Shown here piece after piece: positions 39,859-49,778 of a stretch of 64,000 nt of DNA. The notes below the pieces were generated by a model. The model saw only the letters and a program-made list of their open reading frames with translations. It had not been told where the DNA came from and ran no database searches. A program made the position numbers and the translations under genes. Source of the stretch: Kalmanozyma brasiliensis GHG001 (lineage: Eukaryota > Basidiomycota > Ustilaginomycetes > Ustilaginales); the NCBI RefSeq assembly GCF_000497045.1, contig NW_015961989.1:434001-498000 (forward strand). Direction: 5' to 3'. The number at the start of each line of letters is the position of its first letter. Within the stretch, counting starts at the first letter, position 1.

Positions 39859-40746
39859 ATGTTCAAACGAGTGGCGAAAGCGACCAGCAAGAAGGCTGAC
39901 GTCGACGACCTCAAGTCGGCCACCGGCGATGACACGGCTATCGGCATCGACAAGCTAGTGGATGAATCCTCCAGCTCGGAAGGCGAAGACTCGGAAGGAG
40001 ACGATGATGAGGACACGAGCGACGAAGAAGACGAGGATGAGGAAGGAGATGAGAGCGATGAAGACGAGGCTGAAAAGGCAGAGGGCGCCAAGACTGGCTC
40101 AAAGCGCAAGCGCGGCAAGGACGCAAAGGAAGACGAGGAAGAGGATGCCGCCGCTCAGGTGTCAATAGACGACGCCATTCAAGATCCCATTTACGTCCCG
40201 ACAGAAGGCGAGAAGAAGCACGGCATCTTTGCTTCTCGATGCATCGTATGCGAAGCTGCAGTACTCAAAGACGCACACCTCGTCACGGCGCATCTCGAGG
40301 GCAAAGCTCACAAGCGCCGAATGGAGCGCTTCCAACGCTACGTCCAAGATCAGCTTTCCGAAACACAACGCAAGGCCATCGATGCAAGGGACGCCGTTGA
40401 CCAGATGGACGCTTGGAGGGCCGAACAGGACGAGCTCGAAAAGGAAAAGCAGGCGCAAGCACCGCCGAGCAAGAGGGCGCTGGCAAAGAAGCAGAAGGCT
40501 GCCGAGTTTCGCCAGAAGAAGAAGGAGCAAGCTTTGAAGCGAAAAGCGCAACAAGCGGCCAAAGGCGACAAGGATGCCGACAAGGAGGAAGCCGCAACAG
40601 AGCAAAAGACCAGCCCGAGCAAGAAGGACAGTCCAAAAAAGAAGGACGGCTCAAAGGAGAAGGACGGCTCAAAAGCAACATCCAGCCCAGAGAAGAAGAC
40701 GGTCAAGGCGAAGAGTCCTAACAAGAAGGCTAAGAAGGACGCTTGA
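39859..40746 (+). CDS. U1-type C2H2 zinc-finger protein with acidic and Lys-rich flanks (probably nucleolar)
   Basis: The product is 295 residues without introns. The N-terminal third is extremely acidic (Ser/Glu/Asp runs, residues about 38-70), followed by a basic patch SKRKRGKD. A single zinc finger follows, CIVCEAAVLKDAHLVTAHLEGKAHKRR (quoted in part: CIVC...H-x5-H), of the U1/matrin type found in RNA-binding and ribosome-assembly proteins. The remainder is a long charged helix and a repeated Lys/Ser/Pro tail (KKDSPKKKDGSKEKDGSK), a strong multipartite nuclear localisation signal. Acidic stretch plus Lys-rich tail plus a U1-type finger resembles nucleolar or pre-ribosome factors, but I cannot name an orthologue. 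The function is therefore left open. Confidence 0.8.
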   Translation: MFKRVAKATSKKADVDDLKSATGDDTAIGIDKLVDESSSSEGEDSEGDDDEDTSDEEDEDEEGDESDEDEAEKAEGAKTGSKRKRGKDAKEDEEEDAAAQVSIDDAIQDPIYVPTEGEKKHGIFASRCIVCEAAVLKDAHLVTAHLEGKAHKRRMERFQRYVQDQLSETQRKAIDARDAVDQMDAWRAEQDELEKEKQAQAPPSKRALAKKQKAAEFRQKKKEQALKRKAQQAAKGDKDADKEEAATEQKTSPSKKDSPKKKDGSKEKDGSKATSSPEKKTVKAKSPNKKAKKDA

Positions 40747-40949
40747 AGCGACCACGACATCGGCAAACCCAAGCGCCCCATCCATATACCCACTCGTAGC
40801 AATTCGACACAGCATCCCAATTTCAGGCATTCATCGCAAACAACCGGTTGGCTCGAACAGCAAAGGACGAGCAGAATCTCATTCGAAAGCAGTTTCGATC
40901 TTTGTTACAGGAGCACTAGGGCAAACAATTAAATGTTGACCAGCCCTTT

Positions 40950-42281
40950 TTAGGTGTACCAAGTGGGGGTGGGCCAGCCGTCCTTTCCAGGTCCGTGAAG
41001 GGCGAACCTGCCGACCTCGGCCCTCTTGTGGGCAATAGGGTCGTGCAGCGTATGCGTCCTCAGGTCCCTGAAGGCGACGTCGAAACCATACTTGCCAGCG
41101 ACGGCCCTTGCGCCGGTCAGCTCGTAGATCTGGCTCGTGATAGCCAAGCCGACATCGGCGGCGTTGATTTTGGCCGCAGCGACACGCACAGCGAACTTGG
41201 CACGCTGCTCCTCGGTGATCTTCTGGCGAGGGCTGGCGTGCAGAATGCCCGCTGCCTCATCGATGACGCTGTCGATGAGCGAGGCGGCGGCCCAGAGCTT
41301 GGCCTGCAGATCACCGTAGCCGATCTGGATGTAGGCCTCGTCGGTGCCGCGAGCGACGGGCGAGGGCTGGTACGGCCATCCACGGGTGTTCGCCTTGGTG
41401 TAGGCCAGGGCGCGAGCAAGCGCTCCTTCGGCAATACCGAGGTAGAACGAAGTGAACACGAGCTGAATCTGTGGCAGGTTGAGCGTGTTGTACGCGCCAA
41501 TGGGCTGGAACTGCTTGTTGACGTAGCCGAGCGCATCCGACCACGAAATGACAACATTGGAGATCGAGATACCGCCCGACTGGGTGCCGCGCATGCCGAG
41601 CGTGTCCACCCACTCGTCGCCGTAGACGATGCCAGGCTGGCGGCTCAGCACAGGGGCAAAGACGTGCGAACCGTCCTCCAGCGATCCCTCGAGGATGGTC
41701 ACGTCGCTGATCTTGCTGCCGGTAGAGAAGGTCTTCTTGCCATTGTAGATGAGCTTGTCGGGATCGTTCTCGTCTTGACGCACCTTGAGGTCGGCATCGC
41801 GAGGGTTAACGGCGCCGCCGACAAAGTACTTGTTCTTGGTGATCCACTCTTCGTACTTGGTCCTCTGCTCGTCCGTGCCGACAAGAGCAGCAGTCCAAGA
41901 CCACAGGTAGTGGTAGCCGATCAGCTGACCGAGCGAGCCGTCACCACGAGCGATGATGCGGATGACTTGATAGGCCTCCTTCCAGGTCAAGCCAGCACCA
42001 CCGGCAGACTTGGGACCGAGGATGGTAACCAGACCGGCATCCTTCAGAAGCTGGACCTGTCGGTAGGGGACGACATTGCCACGGTCACGGATGGCCTCGT
42101 CAGCGTGAAGCAGCTCCGAGACCTGCTCGGCACGGGCAAAGACCTCCTCGGGCGTGGCAGGGTCCTTGTCGAAAGTGGGGTACTGAACCACTTCGGGGTC
42201 AGGCTGGATACGAGACGAGCCCTTGACGGCGGGCGCGACGTTGTTGCCTGGGGCGGTGGTAGCGGTAGCAGCGGGTGCCAT
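40950..42281 (-). CDS. DszC/SfnC-type flavin-dependent monooxygenase (acyl-CoA dehydrogenase fold)
   Basis: The product is 443 residues from ATG at 42281. It aligns by eye with the acyl-CoA-dehydrogenase fold: N-terminal helices (EEVFARAEQVSELLH, VPYRQVQLLKDAGLVTI), ARGDGSLGQLIGYHY, a beta domain with KKTFSTGSKISDVTIL and GDEWVDTLGMRGTQSGG, and a C-terminal helical domain ending in RDLRTHTLHDPIAHKRAEVGRFAL. The end motif THTLHDPxxxKxxExG and the GYHYLW segment are typical of the reduced-flavin monooxygenase subgroup (dibenzothiophene/dimethylsulfone monooxygenase-like, DszC/SfnC) and not of true acyl-CoA dehydrogenases. Such fungal proteins are annotated as thermophilic desulfurising enzyme family; substrates are unknown and organosulfur use is only a suggestion. 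It is divergent from an MDR reductase, with 1.35 kb between starts. Confidence 0.85.
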   Translation of the reverse strand: MAPAATATTAPGNNVAPAVKGSSRIQPDPEVVQYPTFDKDPATPEEVFARAEQVSELLHADEAIRDRGNVVPYRQVQLLKDAGLVTILGPKSAGGAGLTWKEAYQVIRIIARGDGSLGQLIGYHYLWSWTAALVGTDEQRTKYEEWITKNKYFVGGAVNPRDADLKVRQDENDPDKLIYNGKKTFSTGSKISDVTILEGSLEDGSHVFAPVLSRQPGIVYGDEWVDTLGMRGTQSGGISISNVVISWSDALGYVNKQFQPIGAYNTLNLPQIQLVFTSFYLGIAEGALARALAYTKANTRGWPYQPSPVARGTDEAYIQIGYGDLQAKLWAAASLIDSVIDEAAGILHASPRQKITEEQRAKFAVRVAAAKINAADVGLAITSQIYELTGARAVAGKYGFDVAFRDLRTHTLHDPIAHKRAEVGRFALHGPGKDGWPTPTWYT

Positions 42282-43631
42282 GATTGGTTGGGGAGGACAG
42301 AAGGAGAAGAGAAGTTGTTGGGGCCAAAGAAGCTGGCTGGGAGGGGTAGGCTGATGTATATATGAGGCGATCCCATCGATCCGCTTTCCTCGCTCAAATA
42401 AAGCTCTCGGATCAGGCTAGACAGGGACCCTTGATCCGAGCGAAGAAGCAGATGGGGCAAAGGCGCTGTCTCTCTTCCTCACGCCTTGTGAGACTAGAGC
42501 GACATAGGCTATCAGGGCTACTGCAGGAGTGGGTCGCATGATCAAAACCCTCCTCAGGTCACGCTCTCTATCCGTTGGCCTGGAAGAACTTTCTCGCTGA
42601 AAGGCACCCGACCAAGATGCAGGCAGGCGAACGTGGACTTGTGTCAGCTGAAGCTTGATCAGAAGACGTGTGGGACCTGTTCGCAAACACAGAGCTTGGT
42701 TGAAACGACGTCGAGAGCCAGTGCGACTCCAGCGATTGGGCGAGCAAGCTGCCTACAGGACTAACTTTATCGCAGGACCGGGCAGGCAATAAGTTAACAC
42801 TCCGTGGTGGTGCTAACTTTGACTAGGATCACGTCTTAAGGGCAGCCTTCCGAAGCTCCCGCGACATCCAAGTCGATAGCTGTCTGCGCGTAGATGCGCT
42901 TTCAGACGTTGACCTTGCACCATCGGCTGTCAGAATGATGTCTCGAAGCACGAAAGTCGATGCCGCCGTCCGCTGTACCATGGTAGCGAGCTCCAATGCA
43001 GGGTCTTGCTGCTTTTTGTAATGGCAATACAAGATTTGTATTGATGGTCTTAGTGCGCTTTTCACCATTTGGCGCTTTGTGACAGCCGAAGAGCGAATCT
43101 GACGTGCTCGCTCGCCATCTGGACCCTTTCTGGTCGGGAAGATTCGCCATCGGACACCAGTACCAAACAACATTGCCCGCTATTATGCTGGTGCCGCCGT
43201 TTTGAGCCGCATGGACGAAATCAGATGGCACAGTCGTAAACGCGCTTCGGCCCTTGAAGGTTGAATCCAGGTGACCAGACCGGTGGCCCCACCTTCGCTT
43301 AGATTGGCGTGTGGGCAAAGCTAAGCCCAAAAGTGGTTGTGACTGGTCGCGAGAAATCGCCGAGGTCTCCACGAAGAAGCACGCTAGCGTAGTCATCAGC
43401 GTCATGTCGACCGCGCACATTCAAAGTGTCGTTTGCCTTGGGCGTGGTCGTATGTGTTGGTACAAGCGGCGAATCTTCTAGCTCCTGCAACTTTTGCTGT
43501 CCCTCGTAGTCACCATCTCGACTACCGAGCTGGCCACCTTCCTGACTTCTCGACACCACCTCATACCACCTTCTCACACTTCGCGTCCACGTACTGCGAC
43601 GTACTCCACAGGTTGCACCGATCCATACACC
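42282..43631. promoter_or_regulatory. Long divergent promoter region, DszC-like gene / MDR gene
   Basis: About 1.35 kb, one of the longest gaps. Minus-strand frames at 42902-43420 and 43299-43889 show no domain features and the second runs into the neighbouring coding exon. A long shared regulatory region or an undetected small gene are both possible; I see no direct support for the latter. Confidence 0.45.
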
Positions 43632-45341
43632 ATGGCGGAACTCGAGATCATCGACGCCGAGATCGTCCCTCGAGCGTCTCACGAGCAAGAGCTTGCAGCC
43701 ATCAGCAGCCATCATGCGACTGCCAAGCAAGCCGTCGCACCTGCTCTGACCTCTCTCTATCCAGTCTACACACAAGCAGAGCGCGATGCAGCCCTTCGAC
43801 TGCTCGCTCCATCCACGCACGACGTTGTGCTCGGCGCTGGATGGACGGATTCGGAAGCGCCCTCGAACACGCTCGGCGACGAGGAGCATGCATCTCGTCG
43901 CGACTCGTCCTCCTCATCCTCTTCATCCTCTCATTCCGGTCCTTCGACGCCGTCAGGTCTGACGCTGCTTTCACAATCAATCCTCAAATCCGCCCGCAGC
44001 GACGACGCGCACTCAGACGCGCTCCTGGTCCGCTCGTGCCTGCAAGGCTGGTCCCTCTCCTTTGAGCTCACACCCCACCAGCCCATTCCCGCACCTCAAT
44101 CTTCGGACGAGATCCTGATCCGCAACGACGCAGTCGGCCTCAACCCGGTCGACTGGAAGAGCGTCTCGTACAACTTTGGCATCCCTGCCTTCCCCTGGAT
44201 CCTCGGCCGCGACATTGCAGGGACGATCGTTCAGCCTCCCGCGGACAACGAGGAAGGGTGGAAGGTGGGCGATCGTGTCTGGACGTGCGCAGACTCGCGG
44301 TCGATGCGTGCGGGCGGATATCAGAGGTTCTCTGTGCACAAGAAGGGAACGCTGGCGAAGATCCCGGATCAGATGACTGACGAGGACGCTGCGACATTGG
44401 GGACGGGTCTGATCACGGCCGCTGTCGCGCTGTTCGCCTTCTTCAAGTTGCCATTTGCACCGCTCGAGGACAATGAGCTGGCAAGCAAGCTCGATCAAGT
44501 AAAACTCGTAGAAGAGCAGGACAAGTCCGACTGGATTCTGTAAGTCCTCCTCCCCATGTCTAGTCCAAAAAGGCTGAGAGCAACACTGACATCATGCTTC
44601 GCGCTTTTTCCCGTCATCATCACAGCATCTACGGCGGAGGTGCAGTGACCGGCATCTACGCCACCCAGCTCGCGGCCATCTCGAACCTGCGCATCATCTC
44701 CATCGCTTCGCCGTCCAACTTCGACTACCTCCGCTCCATCGGTGTCTCAGCATGCGTCGACCGCCATCAGTCGCCCGACGCAATCCTCTCCTCCATCTCC
44801 TCGGTCCTCTCGGAACACGGCGGGCAGCTGCGATACGCTATGGACTGCGTCTCATCCAGCACAGCCAATCTCTGTCTCGAAGCTCTCCGCTCCAACGCAG
44901 GGGACAGCGCAAAAGAGCTCATCTGCCTCGCGGGCAACCCCAAGGCCGAAGCGGGCGAGGTGACGGTGCACAAGATCTCGTTCTCGACCACGTTCTACCA
45001 CCCAGATGGCGTGTTTGCGAAGGACGTGCTGGCGTACGTGACACGCTTGTTGCGAGAAGAGAGGTTGAAGCCCTGCCGACCCGAGGTGTTGGCTGATGGC
45101 TTGGCTGGCATTCGGTAAGTCTCTTGTCCACGTGGTGATCATTATCGAGCGAGAAGCTGACTTTTCGAACCTTCTGACTTGTCCTTTTGCGTGCGATCGG
45201 TGCAGATCCGGCCTCGAGCTGCTGAGAGAAGGCAAAGCTCCGCGAGCGAGAAAGCTCGTCGTCCGCGTGTCCGACACACCAGCGGCGGACGTGACCCATC
45301 TCGGCGTGCGCACCGAGCTCGGTTGGAATGGTGTCGTGTGA
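43632..45341 (+). CDS. MDR-family (zinc-independent, ToxD-like) reductase, three exons
   Basis: The exons are 43632-44539, 44626-45114 and 45206-45341, giving 510 residues. Both introns have GTAAGT donors, a CTGAC branch site and CAG acceptors, and the frame closes exactly (DWIL-IYGGGAVTGIYA and AGIR-SGLELLREG). The first 130 residues, including a nine-Ser run, have no family equivalent. The GroES-like domain follows with RNDAVGLNPVDWKSV, FPWILGRDIAGTIV and WKVGDRVWT. The NAD(P)-binding domain has GGGAVTGIYATQLA, and the C-terminus ends in GKAPRARKLVVRV. NPVDWK and the absence of the zinc-ligand pattern place it with quinone-reductase/enoyl-reductase-like ToxD proteins, often trans-acting enoyl reductases or detoxification enzymes. 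Substrate unknown. Confidence 0.88.
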
Positions 45342-45408
45342 AATGCCGTTGTTGCAATAGACGTCTTCGCATCCGAACTCTGCGTGTGCCCGCTTCTTTG
45401 AGCGCTTC

Positions 45409-45434
45409 TGAGCCCGTCAAGTGAGCCCGTCAAG
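45409..45434 (+). repeat. Perfect 13-bp tandem duplication
   Basis: TGAGCCCGTCAAG occurs twice with no gap (45409-45421 and 45422-45434), in the MDR gene's 3' region. Confidence 0.9.
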
Positions 45435-45506
45435 CACATCCTCTGGCCCTGTCAATGCGGAACAGATGCACTGAACTGCGCTTCTGCCTGTAAAATCGAT
45501 CGAAAT

Positions 45507-46388
45507 CTATGCCTGAACCCCATTTGTCCCTTGCTCCTCATGAAACTCCTCCCCCTCCTCCTCCTCTTCATCCTCCAACAACGCCATCTCACTCCCCTGC
45601 TTCCCCACCAGCCACTCCAGATCCAGCTCGTCCAAAAAAGCCCTCATCGCTCCCTGCCTCCTTTCCGCCTCATTCCTGCCTGCGATCGTATAGAGCCTAT
45701 CACCTCTGATCTTGAGCAGCTTTTCATAGAAATGACCGACGGCACTGCCGTTATACCCTTCTGCCTGCTCGGCGGGGGGCACAGGGTTGTCGGTGGGATT
45801 GTTGGGAGGGACGTAGAGTGGTCTGTTGACTTTGGCGCTGTAGGCAGCGCACCTAAGCACCCCAATGGAGCCGATGGCGTCGAGACGATCCGCATCGGAG
45901 ACGCAGTGGAATTCTCTACAGCTGTCCAGCCAGGACTGGAGCTGCGTGTCGTGTTCGGTGCGATGATGGGGTGGGGTTCGACGTCGACGTTCGTCCTTAC
46001 TCCAGCTGACGTTGGATACGATGTGCTCTACTGACTCTCTCTGCCCTCGCGTCACACCGGAACACACGGGATCGGCCCAAAATGGCGCCAGCACCGAAGA
46101 AGGCGTTGTAGAGGAAGAGTATTTGGCATCGGTGAGATCATGAAAGAGCGCCCCGAGCTCAACGACCAGTTTGTCGACGGCTCCAGCTTCAGGGGACCGT
46201 GTGAGGGACAGTGCGAGTAGACGAACGCGATGCACGTGGTGATAGTCGTGCGAGGGATCGTGATGCGCAAAGGCGGATTCGACGAATGATTCGGCGGCAG
46301 CAATGATGTCGGCTTTCTGGGAGGGCGGGAGGCGCGATGCCGGGGCGTATAGGGAGGTCGACGCGAGCACCGGGGAGAGGTCGTCCAT
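45507..46388 (-). CDS. HD-domain phosphohydrolase
   Basis: The product is 293 residues from ATG at 46388 (MDDLSPV); the frame extends upstream but the added 39 residues look like leader. Metal-binding motifs of an HD hydrolase are in order: HDYHHVHRVRLLAL (first His), ALFHDLTDAKY (HD pair), an additional His in SVEHIVSNVSWS, and VSDADRLDAIGSIGVLR (Asp). This matches the small YedJ/YpgQ-type HD proteins that hydrolyse phosphate esters or nucleotides with a divalent metal. The C-terminus has ELDLEWLVGKQG followed by a Glu-rich tail. It is convergent with the MDR gene (165 bases between stops). The natural substrate cannot be deduced. Confidence 0.88.
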   Translation of the reverse strand: MDDLSPVLASTSLYAPASRLPPSQKADIIAAAESFVESAFAHHDPSHDYHHVHRVRLLALSLTRSPEAGAVDKLVVELGALFHDLTDAKYSSSTTPSSVLAPFWADPVCSGVTRGQRESVEHIVSNVSWSKDERRRRTPPHHRTEHDTQLQSWLDSCREFHCVSDADRLDAIGSIGVLRCAAYSAKVNRPLYVPPNNPTDNPVPPAEQAEGYNGSAVGHFYEKLLKIRGDRLYTIAGRNEAERRQGAMRAFLDELDLEWLVGKQGSEMALLEDEEEEEGEEFHEEQGTNGVQA

Positions 46389-46727
46389 CGTGTCGGCTTG
46401 AGAAAGGTGAGGCTGAGTGAGGGAGGCGATGAGGTGGAGACGGTGGCGAGGAAGGAGCAAGAAGTGCCACGCACGCAGGTCCAAGAAGATCTGCAACCCG
46501 CGCATCCGTGCGTGACGTGAGCTCTAAATTTTTGCCGGACCCTTGCGCCGTCCCCTTTCAGCATCACTTCTTCTCGGCTTCGACCCCTCGCACACCACCA
46601 CAGCACACTCGAGCATGGTATGGTATATGTGTTCGATAAAGTAACACGATAATGCCCGACACAGTAACATGATAACACCTGACAGCGATACCACCCGAAT
46701 CCAATGCCTTCGCCTGAACCCCCGCGC
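46389..46727. promoter_or_regulatory. Spacer with 23-bp tandem repeat
   Basis: About 340 bases holding the promoter of the HD-domain gene and the 3' end of the F-box gene. It includes a tandem imperfect 23-bp repeat (46640-46685). Confidence 0.5.
46640..46685 (+). repeat. Two tandem 23-bp imperfect repeats
   Basis: Unit 1 (46640-46662) and unit 2 (46663-46685) match at 18 of 23 positions; both start AGTAACA and contain GATAA. They lie just downstream of the F-box gene stop. Confidence 0.8.
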
Positions 46728-49700
46728 CTAGGCAAAGAGCGAAGTGTCGATCCCCTGACTGCCAAAGTTGGTGACGCAGATCATATGATCCTCGCTAGCC
46801 GAGACGATGCGGGTGACGTTAAAGTCGACGTCGAAGATCCTGGCTCGATGACATCGAATGTCCCTGAGACACTTGCCCGTCACCGGCCTGTGCTCGTCCT
46901 CGCCGTCCTGCTCTGGCGAAGCGGGAGCGGGTATGTCGTGTGACTGCTCTCCATCGATCGTCTCCTCTTCCTGTTCTTCCGCGGAAGCCGCCTGCGGAGA
47001 CGAGCCAGTCTGGCTCTCTCCATCATCAAGACGCCACAGCTTGATCATTCGATCGTATCCACCCGAAATCACCAGCCTGCGCTGAGGACAGAACGCCACC
47101 GTCCGAACCAACGACTGATGATCTCCCAACACATGCGTGCACCGCCCGCTGACCGTATCCCACACCCGAATCGTCTGATCATTAGACCCGCTGATCAGCG
47201 TGTTGCCCTTAAACACAATGCACGCCAATCCCTTCGTATGGCCCCTGAACGTGTGCTTCCGCTGGCCCGTCTCGAGGTCCCACAGAAACATCGACCCTTC
47301 CCCCGACGCCGAGACCACCTGGTTCCCCTGCAGGTCCACCGCGTTGACCGGTCCGATGTGCTCGAACGTCATACACGCCCGCGGGGCGCGAGCCGCCGGC
47401 GCATCGTTCGTCTCCACATCCCGCATCGGCATCTCCGCCCGCCGCCACACGCGGACCGTCGCATCCTTCGATCCGGTCACGATCCACCTCTCGTCAAAAA
47501 CAACATCGAGCACCGCCGACGTGTGTTCCCTCAGCACGCAATGCACTCGTTCGTATCGATCGTGCACCAACGCACCCGATTCAATGTCCACCGTCACCTG
47601 AGTCCCGTTGGTCGCAGTGTAATTCGTCATGGACGCAAGAATCGCCGCAAAGTCCCAAATGAACACCTGACCGTCCGAAGAAACGGAGACGAGAATCCGG
47701 TCGTCGTACTGCAATGCGAGCACCGACGCCGCGTGACCGGTGAGGATGTGCTTGGTATCGCCCATCTCAGCATCCCATACTCGGATGGTGCAGTCGCGGG
47801 AACCAGAGACGATCTTTCCCGGTGTACCCGTGCCGAGCCCGTCGTCTTGGCGAATGCAGTAGACCGAATCTTTGTGACCCCGGAGCCAGCGGCGGGTGGG
47901 CTCGAACCAGCTCTTCTCGCGACCGGGGCGAGCGACGCTGCCGGGCGTCTGCGGGGTCAGGTCGCTCGTCGACGACGCCGACGGCTCGCGAGACATGGGA
48001 GCTCCGCCGGCGGTGCTGCTTTCAGATGTCTCTGCTTTCGTGGGGTATTGCGGACTCAACCAGCGCTGCTGCAACACCCACCTGTCTTTGTAGAGCTTGC
48101 GCCAGTTGAGCGATTCAGCAAAGAACTCCTCGGCTTCGGCCACTTCGGCGTAGTGTTCGGAGATGGCGGAGGGACGCCTGGAGGGTCGGAGCGAGCCCGC
48201 GCTTGTGTGTCGTGACATGTCGACGCCGCCGGAGTCGTACGAGCCAAAGTAGGAGGATGAGAGACTGGCTTCGATGGCGCGCCGAGCGCCTGCTGGTGTC
48301 GACGGAGCGGGGCGCCCTGGGCTGAGGAACAGACCGAACCGTCCCGTGGCAGCCGTGGGCGAGCGAAGAGGACTCATGGCTGGTGTGATGGATCGACCGG
48401 TGTCCACGTCGACTTCGTTGCGCGAAGTGCTGGAGAGGCTGAGGCCAGCTAGTTGCGGGAAGGAAGGAATGTGCAGATTGTCCTTCCAGCTCTTGAGTGC
48501 GGCCAGTCGGTCGAGGTACGGGCTCGAGGTCGACGCGGCCTTGCGTTGCTCCTGGATGCGACGAAGACGTTCCGCTTCCTCCTTCATGGCTTTACGTGCG
48601 GCGCGGTTGGCGATACGCTGCAGCTCCACCTGATGCTTGAGGACCAGAGGCGCATCTTCTCGAATAGCCCAGTCCGGTTGGGCGAAGAACAGATCGCGCC
48701 ATAGGAACTGGTTGGTCGCAAACGCCCTCCATCTGCGACTGACGCGCGAGATGGCTAGCAGGTCCTTGTGGGAGTCTAGCATATAGAGGATGCACAATGC
48801 CAACTCTGGCGGGAGATCCCAGAGGAAGTCGATGCAGCTGCGGTCCTCCTTCTGATCGATTGGCTTGCCCTGCTCGCGATGTCGATCCTCAATAGGTGCA
48901 AGTTCGTGCTGCCCATCGATGTAGCACGCCTCGTCACCGATCGAAAGCGTGGCACCCATGTGGTCGGATGCAGCGTAGTCAGATGTAGCTGTAGAATAAG
49001 AATGTCCGCTCCAAGAGACCCGGTCTCGTCGTAGCGCGATACGTGCCTTATCAGGGTGAGCGCGAAGCAAGTCGTAAGGCTCGATAGGAGACCCTGGTCG
49101 TGCGGTAAAGTAGCCGTCGGCGTCGGAAGCGATACTGATCTGCGAAGGCGTGCGGTAGAGGTCAGTTGCTGCCGGCGTCGAGGGGATGGAGAGCAGGCCG
49201 TCGGAGCGTGTGGACGATGATGAAGGAGGGTCGGTGGGTCGAAGGTGGGAGCTATTTGTACGTTGCGTTGCGAGGGTGGGGCGGGCTTCATCGTCAATGC
49301 TGTCGACTCTTGTCTTGGGTGAGACGGAAGCGTGCATGGTGTTGTCCGCCTTGTCAAGGCCTTGTGTTGATGTGAATGCGGTTGGCGAGGGAATGCTGCT
49401 GCTGCTGCTGCTAGATGCACTGGGCCTGCTATCTACGCTGTTCTGCCGGCTGAACTCTGCTTCGGGACTATGGGCGGAAAGCGGGGTGATGGACCCGCTT
49501 GTGCCGGACCTGAGCATTCTGCGTCGTCCATTCCGATCTGTTGCCCCTGCTGTTCCCATGAGCTGCTGGCTGTCTTCTTCGTCAGGTGAGCTCAATGGCG
49601 AGGTGGCGGTGACGCTCCTGAACGAGTGGACTGGGCTGGGCAGCGACGGCCTTCGATACGAGCCCGAGGCCACGTTCTTGTCTGCGATCAGCGGTGCAGA

Positions 49701-49778
49701 AGCTGTCGGAGGTGATTGCAGGATCTCCTCTACGTCTAGCTGAACCGCAATCGGCGGTGCAGGAGGTATCGACGTCAT
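46728..49778 (-). CDS. F-box/WD40-repeat protein (SCF substrate receptor)
   Basis: The product is 1,016 residues from the first ATG at 49778 (MTSIPPAPP); the frame extends to 49808 but starts there with GTG. The N-terminal 310 residues are Ser/Pro-rich. An F-box lies near residues 318-365 (LPPELALCILYMLDSHKDLLAISRVSRRW, given in part), the Skp1-binding module. A charged helical linker follows (about 390-430), then a Ser-rich segment. A propeller of about seven WD40 repeats (about 630-1010) is seen from HKDSVYCIRQDD onward, with repeated SGSRDCTIRVWDAE, TGSKDATVRVWRR, SGSNDQTIRVWDT and SGGYDRMIKLWRL endings. F-box plus WD40 is the Cdc4/Met30/Pop1-type layout that brings phosphorylated targets to SCF ubiquitin ligases. 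An acidic Gln/Glu-rich insert interrupts the last blades. The exact orthologue is not clear. Confidence 0.92.
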   Translation of the reverse strand: MTSIPPAPPIAVQLDVEEILQSPPTASAPLIADKNVASGSYRRPSLPSPVHSFRSVTATSPLSSPDEEDSQQLMGTAGATDRNGRRRMLRSGTSGSITPLSAHSPEAEFSRQNSVDSRPSASSSSSSSIPSPTAFTSTQGLDKADNTMHASVSPKTRVDSIDDEARPTLATQRTNSSHLRPTDPPSSSSTRSDGLLSIPSTPAATDLYRTPSQISIASDADGYFTARPGSPIEPYDLLRAHPDKARIALRRDRVSWSGHSYSTATSDYAASDHMGATLSIGDEACYIDGQHELAPIEDRHREQGKPIDQKEDRSCIDFLWDLPPELALCILYMLDSHKDLLAISRVSRRWRAFATNQFLWRDLFFAQPDWAIREDAPLVLKHQVELQRIANRAARKAMKEEAERLRRIQEQRKAASTSSPYLDRLAALKSWKDNLHIPSFPQLAGLSLSSTSRNEVDVDTGRSITPAMSPLRSPTAATGRFGLFLSPGRPAPSTPAGARRAIEASLSSSYFGSYDSGGVDMSRHTSAGSLRPSRRPSAISEHYAEVAEAEEFFAESLNWRKLYKDRWVLQQRWLSPQYPTKAETSESSTAGGAPMSREPSASSTSDLTPQTPGSVARPGREKSWFEPTRRWLRGHKDSVYCIRQDDGLGTGTPGKIVSGSRDCTIRVWDAEMGDTKHILTGHAASVLALQYDDRILVSVSSDGQVFIWDFAAILASMTNYTATNGTQVTVDIESGALVHDRYERVHCVLREHTSAVLDVVFDERWIVTGSKDATVRVWRRAEMPMRDVETNDAPAARAPRACMTFEHIGPVNAVDLQGNQVVSASGEGSMFLWDLETGQRKHTFRGHTKGLACIVFKGNTLISGSNDQTIRVWDTVSGRCTHVLGDHQSLVRTVAFCPQRRLVISGGYDRMIKLWRLDDGESQTGSSPQAASAEEQEEETIDGEQSHDIPAPASPEQDGEDEHRPVTGKCLRDIRCHRARIFDVDFNVTRIVSASEDHMICVTNFGSQGIDTSLFA

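Noticed and set aside
42902..43420. 172-codon minus-strand frame in the DszC-MDR gap
   Set aside because: Mixed composition with many Cys/His/Trp and no hydrophobic or domain pattern; looks like chance in an intergenic region.
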